DNA of 64,000 nucleotides from Rhynchosporium graminicola. Taxonomy: Eukaryota > Ascomycota > Leotiomycetes > Helotiales > Ploettnerulaceae. The translations under genes were made by a program, and so were the position numbers. The notes beneath the pieces were generated by a model. The model saw only the letters and a program-made list of their open reading frames with translations, was not told where the DNA came from and searched no databases. Numbering within the stretch: position 1 is the stretch's first letter; every line of letters starts with the position of its first letter. The stretch is from assembly GCA_900074885.1 (NCBI GenBank), contig FJUW01000091.1:279569-343568 (forward strand), written 5' to 3'. Shown here in pieces: positions 36,000 through 49,142 of this stretch.

Positions 36000-38900
36000 G
36001 AGTTTCTTGAAATCTAGTTTTATACTTAGTTGTTTTATTTTAATATATTATTATAATAAGTATACTTTATCCCTCCTCTTAAGCGGAAGTCCTATACTAC
36101 GCTTCTAGTTACTATATTTCGTAGTTCTCGCGTTCGAGAAGTCGATATCTTTAGATAGTTATTATTATAAGTCTCGCATCTTATATACTAGAACTATAGA
36201 TTCTTACGCGCTAATAGGGTCTTTTCTTAGTTATCGGTATACTTCGGGTTCGAAGCCGTAATTAGCGAAGAATAAGGATACCGAGGTGGTTTCGTTCTTA
36301 GCGCTATTATAAGTAAACTAAGTAAGAGGGAGTAGCTTAACCTAATTACTCTATTCCCTATTAATATAGCTATATAAGTACTATTCTATTAATTAATTTA
36401 GTTATTCTGTTTATTTATCTATCTATAAGTGGAATATAGTTAATATTTTATAGTTAAGTCTAAGTTAGTTTATAAGTAACGTCTAAAACTTAGAGGTAAA
36501 TAACTTATCTCGATCTGAGATAATCTTATTAAGTAGCTCGTATTAGCTTACTACTATCTTAAGGAATATATATATAAGTTCCTTAGCGTTACTTCCTTCC
36601 TTATATAGCACGAAGTATCTATATTTAGTAAGTCGATCCGTAATAACCTAGATAGTATTAAATATTATATTAGTTATTAGTTCTTTCGATAGTAGTAGTT
36701 TAATAACGAAATTAAACGTAATTAACTCTTATACTCTAATAGATATTACTAGTAACTTAAGAAGACTATATAGTATATATCTATTTAACTTACTTTTTAT
36801 ATATATATCTTATTCTCCGATAACGTTTTCTATTTACTTCCTTATACCTAGAAAGTAATAGTCCCTAGCTATCCGTTCGAAGGTTCTTATAATCCCTTAG
36901 TAACTATATATAAGTAATAAGTATTACTCTATTACGAATATTCGTTTTAGTTTACTTAGGATATATATAAGTCCTTTGAACCTAAGGAGGCTATTCTCGT
37001 CTATTATAAAGCTATCTATAAGTTTACTAGTAACTCGCTATACGTATTTATTTATTATATATATATTCTTAATTTAGTTTATAAGATATTCGTCTTCTAA
37101 TACTATAACTATTACTAGGAGTTTATAGTTATATTCTATTCCTTTCTTTCCCTCTTTAAGGATAGCTCGGGGCCTCTCCGTAGGCTTTCCCGAGTAGTCT
37201 TATTATCTACTAAGAGTATTAGCTCTTATATTTTCGCTACCTTTTCTATAGGTAATATTAAACTTTAAGGTCGAGAGTTCCTCTAACTACCTAATTTATC
37301 TTCTACTTAATATTTTTATTAATATAAATAATATTAGATTCTTATAATTAGTTCAGATCTAAACGATATACTTTACTCCTTCTAAATAGTATTACTATTA
37401 CTTATAAGTAGCTATTATAGTAAGTAGTTCCTTATTATATATATTATAGTTAAGCTCTATAAGTAAAAATATCTGAGAGTAATACGCGATAAGATATAGT
37501 TATTTATTATATTTCTAGCTTAAGTATATCCCTAGTGCGAAATCCGAAGCGTTAGTTTCTATTACTATCTTAAGGTTTAGATTATAAGTAGCTAAGATAA
37601 GTATATTAGTAAAGTATTCTTTTAGTATCCGGAACGCTTCTTCTATTATAGTTATCTAAAGGAAGTCCTAGTCCTTCTTAGTAAGATCTATAAGTACTTT
37701 AGCTATTATAGAGTAATTCTTAATAAATCTTCTATAGAAATTCGCGAATCCGAGGAAAGATTATACTTCCTTTATACTACTTAGTATTAGCTATATAAGT
37801 ACTACCTTAACCTTAATCAGGTCTATTCGGACTCTATATTATCTAACGATAAATCCTAAGAAGTAGATTTCTTCCTAGTGAAATTCGTATTTCTTTAGTT
37901 TAAGAAGTAGCTTAGCGTTCTTAAGTTTCTTAAGTACTTTATATATATATTAAATATACTTAGTCTCTATCTTAGAGTAAATAAGTATATCGTCTAAGTA
38001 AGTAACTACGAAAACGTTAAGGTATTTATATAATTAGTTATTAATTATCTGTTAGTATAATATAAGTATATTCGTAAGCCTGAATAGCATAACTTAGTAT
38101 TTATATAAGCTATAGCGTATTCTGAATACTATTTTCTATTCTTCGCCGGGTTTTATCTATATAAGATTATATACTCCTCTTATATCTAATATTATAAATA
38201 TATTAGCTCCTTATAGTCGATTGTATAGCTTATTTATTAGGGGTAATAGGTACTAATCCTTAATCGTGATACTATTAATATTACGATAGTCGATATATAA
38301 GCGGAGTTTCCTATCTTTCTTCGGAATAAAGAGTATTAGACTTACAGCTAATAAAATAGATAGTTATATAAAACCTTTCGCTAGGTTATTATTTATATAT
38401 TCCTTTAGGGTTTTTAACTCTACTACGGATTATTAGTATATTAGTCCGAAGCTAAGTATCTTTCCTAGTTCTAGGGGTATCTCGTGATCCTATAGTTAGT
38501 ACTATAGAAGAGCTTTATTCTTAAGACCTTCCCGGAAAAGTTACTTATAATCCTTATACGCTACTAGTATTCGCTTTAGTATAAAGGCCTAAGTTTAGTC
38601 CTTATTAGTCGAGAGAGCTATATATAACTCGTCTCGCTTCGGGTCGTTATCTGCCCGTTTAAGTACCTTACGGTCGCTTCTATACTAATAATAGTTTATT
38701 ATAATTCGCTCCTTCTACTAGTCGATAGTAAGGTTATAGAGTTTTAACTATAGTATACTAAGTACTAACTTATAAGCGCTTAGGTTAATAATATTAAACT
38801 TAATATCTTTAGTATATCCTTTTAGTATTTTCATATTTAACTAATTAGTTTAGAGAGTTATATATCTATTTTTATTTCCGATAGTATTCCTATCTAATGC

Positions 38901-40900
38901 GAATAGATAATATAAGAGTTCCTTTTTAACTAGTCTAAACTTATAGTTTACTATTATCTTATAATCTATAAAATTACCTATAGCTCTAGAGTCTACTATA
39001 GCTCTAAGCGCTTATCCTCTGAAATAGACTATTAGGAATAGTTATTATCCCTTTCTTATTATATAAAGTTCTTTATCGTATAAGTTCCTAAGCTCTTTAT
39101 AGTTACTTATCGATAGCTTTTTATCGCTGAGACCTCCTAGTTTTTTAATATCTCTAGTACTTCTAGGGCTATATAGTAGATATTATTATTATCTTCTATA
39201 AGCTAGAATACTAGTATCTATTTCTAGGGCTAAAAGTCGGCGTTCTCCTTTCTATTATAATAGATATTATATAAGTTAGTCTAATAAGATAACTATATAA
39301 GTATAGCGTATCGCAGGTAATTAATCTATAATACGTCGTCCTTCTTTTCGATCTTTCGGAGTTCGTCTTTTACCTATTCTCGTAATCCTCTATAAACCGC
39401 TAGTCTTATTTATATAGTTAGTATATAATCTATATTTTCTCTAATAATATCTTAATATTACTAACTGCACCGAACTCCTTATTCGGTTTCGCTTAGTATA
39501 TCCTTATATCCTTAGAGTATATAATAAATTCGTATTAATAAGTCTAAGTATACCTCCGCTAAGTCCTTCTAATATTAGATAGCTTCTAACCTCGTATTAT
39601 CACGAGATAGCGATTTCTCGATAACTTCTATTATACTATTTTCGAAGATTTCCTCTACTTTAGCGTAAGCTTTCCTAATACTCTTCTCGCCTATAGCGAT
39701 AAGAAGTTATATATTTTCTTTAAAAGTGATTTCTGATCTATCGGAGCTATATTCGGAGGGTATATTAGAACCGGGTCTTGAGTTCTTAACATCGAGTCGA
39801 TTTATAGCCTCGCGGAGTTCCTTCTTATTATTTAAGTTAATATTAATATAGTTATTATCTAATTCTAGTCCCTCTTAGATATAGCTAGTATATAATATTA
39901 TTAGTTCGTTATAACCCCCTCTTCCTTAGATAATAGCGTTAAGTTCTTATCGTAGTAGATAACCCTAGGATCTTTTTCCTTTGCTTTAACTACTCTTATA
40001 GTTCCTTATAAGGTATTTTAGTTTTCTATAATTAAAATAAGTATAATCTTATATATATTTTATTCGCTACTATAGCGATAATTCTTTCTTATACGTAGCA
40101 TCGAGTTCTATAGGGTCTCTATAGTCTCGGTTATTATAACTAAAGTAGTTAATCTTACCTTTAAATCCTCTTTCGCTTATTTACCTATAGTTAGGGTCGA
40201 ACTTTCCTTTCTTCTCTATATTACGTTTATACTAGTTATTATCGATTTTGCATATAGCTTTAATAAGTTAGCTAAAAGTAGTGACCCTAGCTCTATAGCG
40301 TATAAGCTCGTCTTTAACGAAGTCCTTAAGACCTTTTCAGTATATATATATAAGTGCTTTATTACCCTATTTAGTATAAGTAGAATAGCGCTGAAAGTCC
40401 CTAGTATAAGCAGTTACTAACCCTTTCTATTATAGAGCTTCGATAGCTCTTTCTATCTTCTTCTATTTATCTATAACTCTAAAATTAGCTTTTAATTCTT
40501 TAAGGAATCCGTCCTATATAATAAATATATCGATAGTAGTTTACTCGGCTTTATTAGTATTAATAACTCCTTCTTTATTACTATAAATAAGATAGTCCTC
40601 GAGAAACCCTTTAATCTAATTTAAGGCTTTACCTTCGAGCAGGGTAATTACCTAAAAGACTATCTCGGTATCAGACCGAAAGCGGTCGCTATTGAATTTA
40701 ATATAGAGTCGGAGTTAGAGTATAAATCCTTAAAGCTTATTACGTTCTCCTATAAAAGCTTTAATATTTGTATATCGAATGTTCTTATCGATCTCTCTAA
40801 CTAGAGTAATAGGTATATCGATCCTTTTAGATATTGATAATAAAGTAGGTGCTCCCCGGGAGCTTCCTAAGATAAATATATCTTACTTAATCTAATATAT
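36000..40900 (-). pseudogene. Gypsy-C gag-pol, RIP-damaged
   Basis: Minus-strand polyprotein. The RT block SLILFIPKKDRKLRLYIDYR is readable at about 38270-38345. The catalytic box reads FVVTYLDDILIYSK at about 37985-38025, with YLDD intact. Integrase should lie toward 36000-37300 and gag toward 39500-40900, placed by gypsy order rather than clear residues. No long open frame survives. Confidence 0.75.
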
Positions 40901-40925
40901 ATACCGGTACCTATTAGTGCGATAC

Positions 40926-41015
40926 TTAAAGTATAACGTACAGTAGGGCGTAGTATTCGTCCTAGAGTGCTTAAAGTATAACGTATAATAAGGCGTGATA
41001 TTCGTTCTAGAGTAC
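40926..41015. repeat. 45-bp imperfect tandem duplication in the gypsy-C 5' LTR
   Basis: Unit 40926-40970 (ttaaagtataacgtacagta...) is followed at once by 40971-41015. Differences are mainly C/T and A/G transitions. The unit straddles the internal/LTR border, so this LTR has two candidate starts (about 40932 and 40977). Confidence 0.8.
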
Positions 41016-41049
41016 GAAAGAGATTAGTTAAGTAAGCAGGGATACTATC

Positions 41050-42408
41050 TGTAACGACACAAGACTTAAGGCGGTATATAAGCAAGAATAAATAAGTAGG
41101 GAGGCTAAGAGCGATCTTATATAGTCTAGTACGAAGGAAAAAGAAAGATATAGAGCTCTAAAGGAGTCTGCACCTTCTATATATATAAGGAGGGTATGCC
41201 TAAGGCACCGATACTAGCCTATATCTGCCACGTATACTATACGCTATCATATTACCCCCTTCTAAGATAAAGGCTCGCCCTCGAGCCTTAAAGAATCGAA
41301 GTAACTAAGGAAATAAAGTAAGTATAAAACGTAGTTAAATATTAAGATAACTTTCCAAATTTCTATCGAACTGAAACTATAGATACTAATTTAGTACTGA
41401 GATTATCTCTTCTATAGAGAGAAACGTAATCTCTAGTGATATTACTATAATTAGAGCGAAATTACGATTCTAAAGTAAGTTCCTAAATAGGGTTTACTAG
41501 TAATTATAATACTAAGTTTTACTAAATAAGCGAGGCTAAGCGAGTGATTAAAACACTTAAAAGTTACGAAAGAAACGAAAGTCTAAATCGAATTCTAAAG
41601 AAGCTAAAAGATTAAGGAGAGTTAGATATCTTCGTTAAGTAGATATAGAAAGTATTAAATTAAAAGTTCTAGTAGAAGGAAGTCGATTCTACTAAGGGGG
41701 GCTAAATTATACCGGGGTATAAGGATTACGAGTCGAATTCCGATAATTTCCGCTAGAGTAATAAGCTACTTTATCTTAGCCTAAAATTAAGGTTTTTCGC
41801 TATTAGAGCTACTTTCGGAAGGTTAAAGTTAAGTAAAGGGATAATAAATATTAAAGCATATAGAAAAGTTTCAACATAAAATTCGTCTGCTATTTTACTT
41901 CGTACGCACGAAGGAACGAGTTTCGAAGTATCCGAGAGTGACTTCGTAGTAATACTAGTGCTTCTAAAGCTGAATTATATTTAAATTCCTAGCTATCCGA
42001 GAGATCTCTAGAATCTTAGCTCTTTTGAAAACTTAACTATCGAATTCGTAATTAATAGTACTAACTATTTCCGTATAATTCCGAAAATCTAAGGTAAGTA
42101 GAGATAACTCAGCGAAAAGCTCCCTAGTAGTTATACGTGCGAATCGAGTTTTCTAAGTAAGATATTATTTAATACTATCCTTAGCGGTCTTAATCTTTCT
42201 ATTTAATATAACGATATAAGACTTAAGGTAGTATATAAGTAAGAATAAATAAGTAGGGAGGCTAAGAGCGATCTTATATAGTCTAGTACGAAGGAAACAG
42301 AAAGATACAGAGCTCTGAAGGAGTCTGTACCTTCTATATATATAAGGAGGATATGCCTAAGGCACCGATACTGGCCCGTATCTGCCACGTATACTATGCG
42401 CTATCATA
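41050..42408 (-). mobile_element. 1,359-bp non-autonomous LTR element, copy 2
   Basis: 202-bp LTRs at 41050-41251 and 42207-42408, with target duplication CTATC at 41045-41049 and 42409-42413. It sits inside the 5' LTR of gypsy-C. Same length as the copy at 25774-27132 and closely similar across its whole internal part, so both descend from one deletion derivative. Non-coding. Confidence 0.9.
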
Positions 42409-45325
42409 CTATCACTAGATTAAGTCTAGTAATCTTTATAAGTTACTAAGTATAAGTAAGATACTATATTTAAGTTAAGCACGAAGCTTCCATCTAGTAA
42501 GTAGACGTGCTAGTATATATAGAACCTTTATTCTATTGAATCATCTGAATTATCTGAATTATTATCTAGTTCAGGAACTATAAGCTAATTCAGCATATGA
42601 CCTTCGTCACGTGATCTATAGCTTCTCTATGCAGTATAGAGCTAGCCAAGTAGGTTAGTCTATCTGCCGAGCCTCAGGGCTATATCACCTGTTGCAGCCA
42701 AGGGTTATAATATACGAGTAATTATATTACTTACTATAAGTTTAATTATAAGGCTTTTAATATTCAAAGAGTCTTAATAAGTCTCGGAGAGGAAGATTCA
42801 AGTAAGTTAATTTAATTTCTTAAGTTATATATAATATATAAACTAATTATTTTTAGATACCTCCGATTTTAAAGAGACTTCTAGTTAAGGAAGTAGTAGT
42901 AGTTAAGCTACTATAACTCAGGCTTTTAGCTCTCTAAGAGGTACTAAGAGGCCTGCTTCGCCTATTAAAGAGCCTTTTAGTACGAAGAAATATAAGTCGC
43001 TATTAATACGATTTATTATTGAAAATAATCTATCTTTTAGAAGTATTTCTAGTACTTCCTTTAGAGAGTTAACTCTTTATCTTAACGAGTAAGTCTTTCT
43101 TTTATCTATTAATAATATGAATATATACTAACTTTATAATAGGCAATCCCCTCTTCTTTATAATAAGATACTTCACGATTATCTTAATAGTATCTATAAA
43201 GAAAGAAGAGATAAAATATAAGAAGAACTTACTCTTAATATTAAAGAAAAGGGATATTTTTCTTTGACTTTAGACGCGTGGACTACTATAAATCAAGATT
43301 CTTATTTAGGAGTTACTATGTAAGTTATTATATTATTATTATTAAAATTATATACTAACTATTATAGATACTATATCGATAGTAGCTTTAAGCTCAAGTC
43401 ACACGCTATTAGTATGGCTTATTTAAGCGAACCGCATTCCGGAAAATACTTATATAAAGTCTAATCTAAGGCTTTAGAAGAGTAGAATATTTAAGATAAT
43501 ATCATAAGGTAAGTCTTATCTAGAAACTATTAATATAATATTTAACTAACTTATTATCTTATAGTATTACTCGAGATAACGCTAGCTCAAACGATACTCT
43601 TATTAATGCCTTTAAAAAAGACTACGATATAAAAGGGTTTAAATTTCAAGGAGATATAGTATGCTTAGCTCATATATTAAATCTTATCGTTCAAGATATA
43701 TTAAAGAATATAATTAAGGACGCTTATAGCGAACTTGATAATAGAGGAGATATAGCAAATATCGAAAACGATAGAGAAAGAGATCTGAGTAATAGTAAGT
43801 TTATTTTTTATATTATAATTTAAGATAAATACTAATTATAATAGATATATCTCTTTAGAAAAAGATTAGGACTATTATCTTAGGCCTTAAACATTCCGGA
43901 GCGAATAATCGATCTTTAAAACAGTATATAGAGATCTTAGGGATTAAAAACCCTCGATTTCCGCAACTAGGTAAGTATTAATCTAAACTTTTAATCTATA
44001 AGTTATATACTAATACTAATACTATAATAGATCAAAAAACTAAGTAGTCTTCTACGGCTAATATACTAAAGAATTTCCTTAATATTTAGCAAGCTATATC
44101 AGCTGTAGTAGCTACTTCCGAATCTAAATCGTTTAAGAAGTATCGAAGTATATTACTTCTAAGCGAAGGAGAATTAGACTATATTCGAAAATGTCTACGA
44201 ATCTTCGATATATTCGTTAAAACTACTACGAAATTACAAGCCGAGAAGTACCCGACTATCTATTATTTACTTCCTAGCGTATATCAGATATATACTAAGC
44301 TAGAGAGAATTAGAGACGAACTTAGAGAAGTAAGTATTTTATTAAATAATATTAGCTATTAATATTATTTACTAATATAATTTCTAGGAACCTTTTACTT
44401 CTGCTATTAATAAAGGAATCGCTAAACTCCAAAAGTACTATCCAAAAACCGGAATTACCGAAGCTAATAAAGCTTTATATATAAGCTTAGTTTTTGATCC
44501 GAGGATTAAACTAGACGGACTAAGCCTACTTGGACTAAGTAACAGAATCATAAGCGATATTAAGCGAAAGATTCAAGCGGAATATAACTCGTAAGTTTTC
44601 TTTAATATCTATATATATATATATACTAATATTATTAATAGGCTGAAAATTCAAGCTAATATAGATCTACCTATACCTGAAAGAGAGAGAATAGATATCG
44701 AAGACGAAGATCTAGATATTTATATGAATGAAGAAGAAGAAGAATTCGACGAACTAGACTATTATTTAGAAGAAAGAAGAGCTAATATTAGCGTAAGTAA
44801 TCTAATCTTCTCTTAAATCATTTATATAAATATACTAATAATATATATAGGTTAAACCTTTAGATTATTAGGCTACTAATAGAGATAAGTACTCTATACT
44901 ATCTCTATTAGTTAGGAAATATCTTCAAATTCCGGCTACTTCGGCGCCCTCAGAGAGATTCTTTAGTCAAGGAGCTTTAATTATTAATAAGCTAAGAAAT
45001 AGACTTACTAGAGATACTTTCGAGACTATTAGTCTATTAAAGAGCTGGGGTTTTATATTCGAAGAGAACGAGGAGGTAGAAGAAGCTAGTATTATAGAAG
45101 ATTTCTTTACTATAGATTAGTTATATAATATATAAATAGAAAGAGAAATATATATAGCTTGATTACTAAGACTTAATTAATTAAATAATTGATTAACTCT
45201 AACTCTTAATTTAATTTAATTTAATTAAAGGAAAAAATTAGTCAATTTAATTTAATCTAATCTTAATTAATTTAATTAATTAAAAATTAAATAATTAGAA
45301 CATTTTTTCGCACACTGGTAGGAAC

Positions 45326-46590
45326 CCGAGCTTAGATGTAGAAATAGGATTACGTAGGCAAGACTGTAAAAGTTGCGCCGCATGTTCAGTGATCGAACAG
45401 ACTAGTGAAAGTCTTCGAAGACATTTGGTTTCATGCGCGTAAGTGAGAAGCACGAATGGAACTTGCTGTCTTTCTCTTGTCTTGTGACGCGATCACTAAT
45501 GAGAAAGAAGTCTCGAGATTAGAAGGTCTTCAAGAACATCGTGAAGATATCAACAACATGCGCGGTTTCGGACGCTGGATTCCTCACGACGATAAGTCCA
45601 CGTCAATGACTTTTAGTGATTTTACTTCAGCTATCGGTGGTCTAAACAAGAAATATGGCACATGGCTGTATCTTGAGACTGTGTATATTGACTGGCTATA
45701 TCTGCTGACTCAGGTCTTGTTCGAAATGAAGTCGACGTCAACTATAAGAAATGGTGGAAATGGGTGATTTCTTGCCTGATATTGCGCAAAGGATAAACAA
45801 GACTATACCGTCGAACTCAAGCTTTAGCAATGAACTGAAGTCTGTAAAGCTTCAACGGATCTAGAGATTTTAAGATTTTCACTGAGCTGAGTCAATTCCT
45901 GATATGTATAAATAGATAATAAGAGTATAGAAGAAACAAGTAGGAACTGACTGTCCGAAGCGCTGAATTTAATTCTGGGAAAATGCTAGATAGAGAGTAT
46001 GATACGAGAGCAGTACGTGGAAGCAAGACCCGTGACCTATTGTATAGAAAGTATTCTCTAATCAAAATGATGGGATATTGCAACACCTGATAATCTATTC
46101 GATTCAAATTGATTTTCTCGATATATCAAAATCGGCTCCCATCGACAAGAGGTAGCTTTTATGCAGTCGATAGCGCTAGAGATACCTCGATATTTCGCTG
46201 GTCAACTACCTACTGTTGTAACATGAGATGAGTTGACTCTTAGCTACGCCATTCACCCACTAGCACTGGCGTATCAAATTGGACTTGAACGAACAATTCG
46301 CTTCAATTTCGCCCGAGACCTTCCTCTTCAATCTCTAGAAATGTCCTATCATCGGCGCTCTACGCCGCGATCTTCAATATCTACATATAATAAATAAGAG
46401 AGAAACATCAAGTCTCCACAAATAACTGGACTCAAGTGAGATCCGACTCAAGGTCCTCTCCAGACTGCATGCGTACGCATCCCCTCAGGTCCTAAGGAGC
46501 TCTCTTGCCATAGTATAAGAAGCAGCACTAAGGTCTGACTTTTTGGTCAATATTAGCGACACCCAAATGTCGAACCAAAACAAGCTCAGT
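45326..46590. other. Possible decayed gene remnants, unrecognised
   Basis: Normal composition returns after the hAT element. Protein-like fragments occur in different plus frames. One at about 45345-45435 contains CKSCAACS followed by SLRRHLVSC, resembling a metal-binding Cys/His motif, and ends at a gtaagt. A 103-codon frame runs at 45456-45767, and a stretch ALAYQIGLERTIRFN lies near 46270. They do not join in one frame and I recognise no family with confidence. It may be a decayed transcription factor or an unrelated hypothetical gene. Confidence 0.3.
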
Positions 46591-47550
46591 CGTGGTATCA
46601 GAAGAGAAGAAGTTAAAACGTTGCTTTAATCTCTATCCTCCCAGCGACGAGATACTTATAGCCGGACCAATCTTCCATTTCAAGAGAACTGTATCACCGT
46701 CCGTCCTACTTTTATTCCTTTCAAGTTCTGACCCTTTACGAACTCCTCGAGAGATTTCTTCCCTGTTCGTTCGATTCTTGTTTTCATTTACATATCTTCA
46801 ACCTGCATTTCCCAACCGCAGGGAGTACTCATCGACAACAGCAAGCAAGCCCATGTCTATCGGCTCGTGGCATTCATCCCAAGTTGAACAATTTCCAACC
46901 AACCTATCCGCTACCCAAATCACACAACCTATCCATCACTTCAATATCAACCATCACCATCAATCACCACACCATCTACCGACGACTCCTATCGTTTTCT
47001 TTCCGACCAGCTAAACTTCTTACCCCGGAGAATCGCAGGCTATTCACAATATTCAATATACGAATCAAGTTCCTAATAAAAAAAAGAAAACGAGAACAGA
47101 AAAGGACCAGGGTTTGAGTCTGTCTCCCAGAATTGATGGTGTTCGTGGTTCAGGACTTCGAGGATTGAGTGATGATTATATTAGAGTGAAATGGGTTACA
47201 ATGGGGTGTTACGCGCTCACGTATCTATTCGCGAGTTGGGGATACGCTGAAAGTACGCGGTGAGAGAGTGAGAGAGCGAGAGTGTTTTTCGAAAGAGGAT
47301 CGGGAACAGAGACTATCGACATGATTGACACCGAGGGAAGAATCTAGTGATGAAAATGTCAATGGAAGGATGAAACATTGGTGGTATCTAAAAGAACCTG
47401 CCCATCAAAATTGGCAGATCTAGATCTCTATTTCCAGCCCTCTGCTCTAAATCCATCTATCTGTACCCGACCGAAGAAATGGTATAGACGCCCCGGACTC
47501 CAATCAAACGCCACGCTCATTACTCCTCTCATTCCCATCCGCCTTCTCAA
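46591..47550. other. Intergenic, pyrimidine-rich
   Basis: Two overlapping plus-strand frames (140 and 77 codons) lie in pyrimidine-rich, His/Pro/Ser-coding low-complexity sequence. Neither looks like a conserved protein. The right end is the 3' flank of the minus-strand AIM6-like gene. Confidence 0.4.
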
Positions 47551-49142
47551 TCACCACAACTCCCTCTTAACCCCCATCAAATCATCCACATTCAAAATAT
47601 CCACTCCTTCATCAACCAAGACCTTCCACACATGATTCCTCAATCCCCTCGGCCAAGCAGGTAGATCCCAATATCGCGCTTTCAGTCCTCTGCTGTGCGC
47701 ACCTCTGACTTGTCCTCTGATGATCTCAAGCTGTGCAGATGACAGCTCGCCAAACCAGATATGACCTATAGCTTTCCCGAGCGAGACCGAGGCATAGTAA
47801 GAATTCTCAGCGTTGAAATCAGTAGAGGCTGTAGTACCGGAGAGACCCTGGCCTTGGTCATGGGAGTCGGGATTGGGGTGGAGCGAGGGATTATTGGTTG
47901 CAGTCTTCGATCCCAATTCCGAGGGAGATAGAGATGGAGCCGCAGCTGAGTCGGAGGAAGAAGAAGCAGGTTCCCACATCGTATCAAGCGGCGCATCGAA
48001 AAACGCATCTCGATACGTCTCATTCTCCGTCAAGACATCGAACCGCGCGTTCCCCGTCCCAACAACCGTCACCGATCTCTTGTGCACCACATCTCCTTCG
48101 ACGAAAGTCAACCAGCCTCGCTCACGGAGCGGTTCTAATTGCTTCAACACCCATCCCCACGTCTCCTTCCCGTCGGTCTTGACGTCGATGAGTAGCGTGA
48201 GTGACTGTTCAGGGTCGACGTCGAAAACTCCATTTGATGTCCCGTTATGAAAGTCTGTCTTCTGATTCGCGTTCTCGAGAATCTTGACTAAAGGATCGAT
48301 ATATAGACTCCTAAACGTCCTCGAGCGTTGCAGAGAAGCAGTGTTGTGTCCTACTAACAGGTCGTCGTTATAGAGCCAAACGTCTGCTTCGACCCCTATG
48401 CATCCGTGTCGCAAGGCAGAGAATAATGGGACACGTCGCCAGTAATCGTTGTGCGAATGACAGGCTATAGGTTGGATATCCCGGGTAAAGTCTGTGGGGT
48501 ACCAATTCAATCCCTCGGTTCCAGAGCCAACGCCACCCCAGGAGCGGAAGATTTCATCTGGATCCGTATTCCAGTAGAAAGTTGCCGATAGAAGGAGGAG
48601 GTTTATTGTCAAGAGGATTGCACTATTATCCACTATTAGCTTGAGGCACATAGAGCTGGGACAAGGAGGAGGATATACGTTATGGCAAGTCCGCTGATTC
48701 CTCTGAAGATGCAGTAATTGAGCCATGTCCATGTCCTCCTCCTGCTTGGTGGTATATGTTTCCCTTCTAGTAATTGCCTCCCTTCATCTCCGTGCGCACT
48801 CCTTATACTATCGGGACTCCCCTTTCTCCTCTCCCTCGACCGTATCGTCATTATATCCTTAACACCCCACCAGTTTTCCCTCGTCCAATCCCGGTCTCCT
48901 TTTGTGATAGAATAACCATTTTCTAAATCCAAAAAGTCATCATTTAATTCATCGTCCGTCTCAACCGAAGTGATTGGGTTTCGAGGTGGGGACAAGGAAG
49001 AGGAGATATCGTCGTTGTCGTTGTATACATCTTCATGTGTTGATATAGGGGCCGAGGTATCTGAAGAATATTGGTGATGCTGCATCAAGGGTTCATTTTC
49101 TAGAACCATTTTGGCGGCGGGGGAGCGGCAGGAGCCAAGCAA
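47551..49142 (-). CDS. AIM6: AIM6-like PLC-type phosphodiesterase family membrane protein
   Basis: Two exons: 48679-49142 and 47551-48622. The intron at 48623-48678 (56 nt, donor GTATAT, acceptor AATAG with gctaat branch) joins in frame and gives 511 residues. The N-terminal ~130 residues are acidic and Ser-rich. One membrane segment then forms across the splice (ISGLAITAILLTINLLLL). The lumenal or external domain has PIACHSHNDYWRRVPLFSAL and GVEADVWLYNDDLLVGHN, the metal-binding His/Glu/Asp pattern of the PLC-like phosphodiesterase fold typical of yeast Aim6, whose substrate is unknown. A Ser/Pro insert lies at about residues 370-425, and the end is LVDEGVDILNVDDLMGVKREL. A second ATG at 49109 is an alternative start. 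No lesions. Confidence 0.85.

Larger units (their letters stand above)
34631..42712 (-). mobile_element. Gypsy-C retrotransposon inserted in the hAT transposase
   Basis: A Ty3/gypsy element of about 8.1 kb in minus orientation. The left (3') LTR is 34631-35002, 372 bp. The right (5') LTR runs from about 40932 to 42712 and is split by a 1,359-bp LTR element. The target duplication TACAA/TACGA lies at 34626-34630 and 42713-42717; the one difference is RIP-type. The polypurine tract on the minus strand (AGAAGGGGGATAG) sits next to the left LTR. Its sequence differs from gypsy-A and gypsy-B. Confidence 0.9.
34340..45120 (+). pseudogene. hAT transposase gene, intron-containing, split by gypsy-C
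   Basis: Plus-strand exons are separated by short AT-rich introns with GTAAGT-type donors and tactaat-like branch sequences. Exon 1 begins near 34340, where the other copy has ATG (63545) but this one has ATA. It then reads NKLPIIFKKGLFSKTLEP. After the gypsy insertion come LTLDAWTTINQDSYLGVT (about 43260-43315), ITRDNASSNDTLINAF, VCLAHILNLIVQDIL, and the C-terminal hAT dimerisation block RKYLQIPATSAPSERFFSQG (about 44925-44985), ending at a stop at 45120. In-frame TAG codons at about 44087 and 44868 replace expected Trp or Gln. Otherwise the frame is well preserved compared with nearby LTR elements. Confidence 0.85.
33721..45317 (+). mobile_element. hAT DNA transposon with nested gypsy-C insertion
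   Basis: The ends are CAGTGTGCGAAA at 33721 and its complement (cgcacactg) ending at 45317. A perfect 8-bp target duplication GTAGGAAC flanks it at 33713-33720 and 45318-45325; 8 bp is the hAT hallmark. Subterminal DNA is rich in AATTAAATTA-type repeats at both ends. Removing the 8.1-kb gypsy-C leaves about 3.5 kb, a normal hAT size. The transposase is encoded on the plus strand with several introns. Confidence 0.95.

Noticed and set aside
46592..47014. 140-codon plus-strand frame
   Set aside because: Low-complexity pyrimidine-rich DNA with an overlapping second frame and no family features.
47813..48250. 145-codon plus-strand frame
   Set aside because: Antisense to the AIM6-like coding exon.
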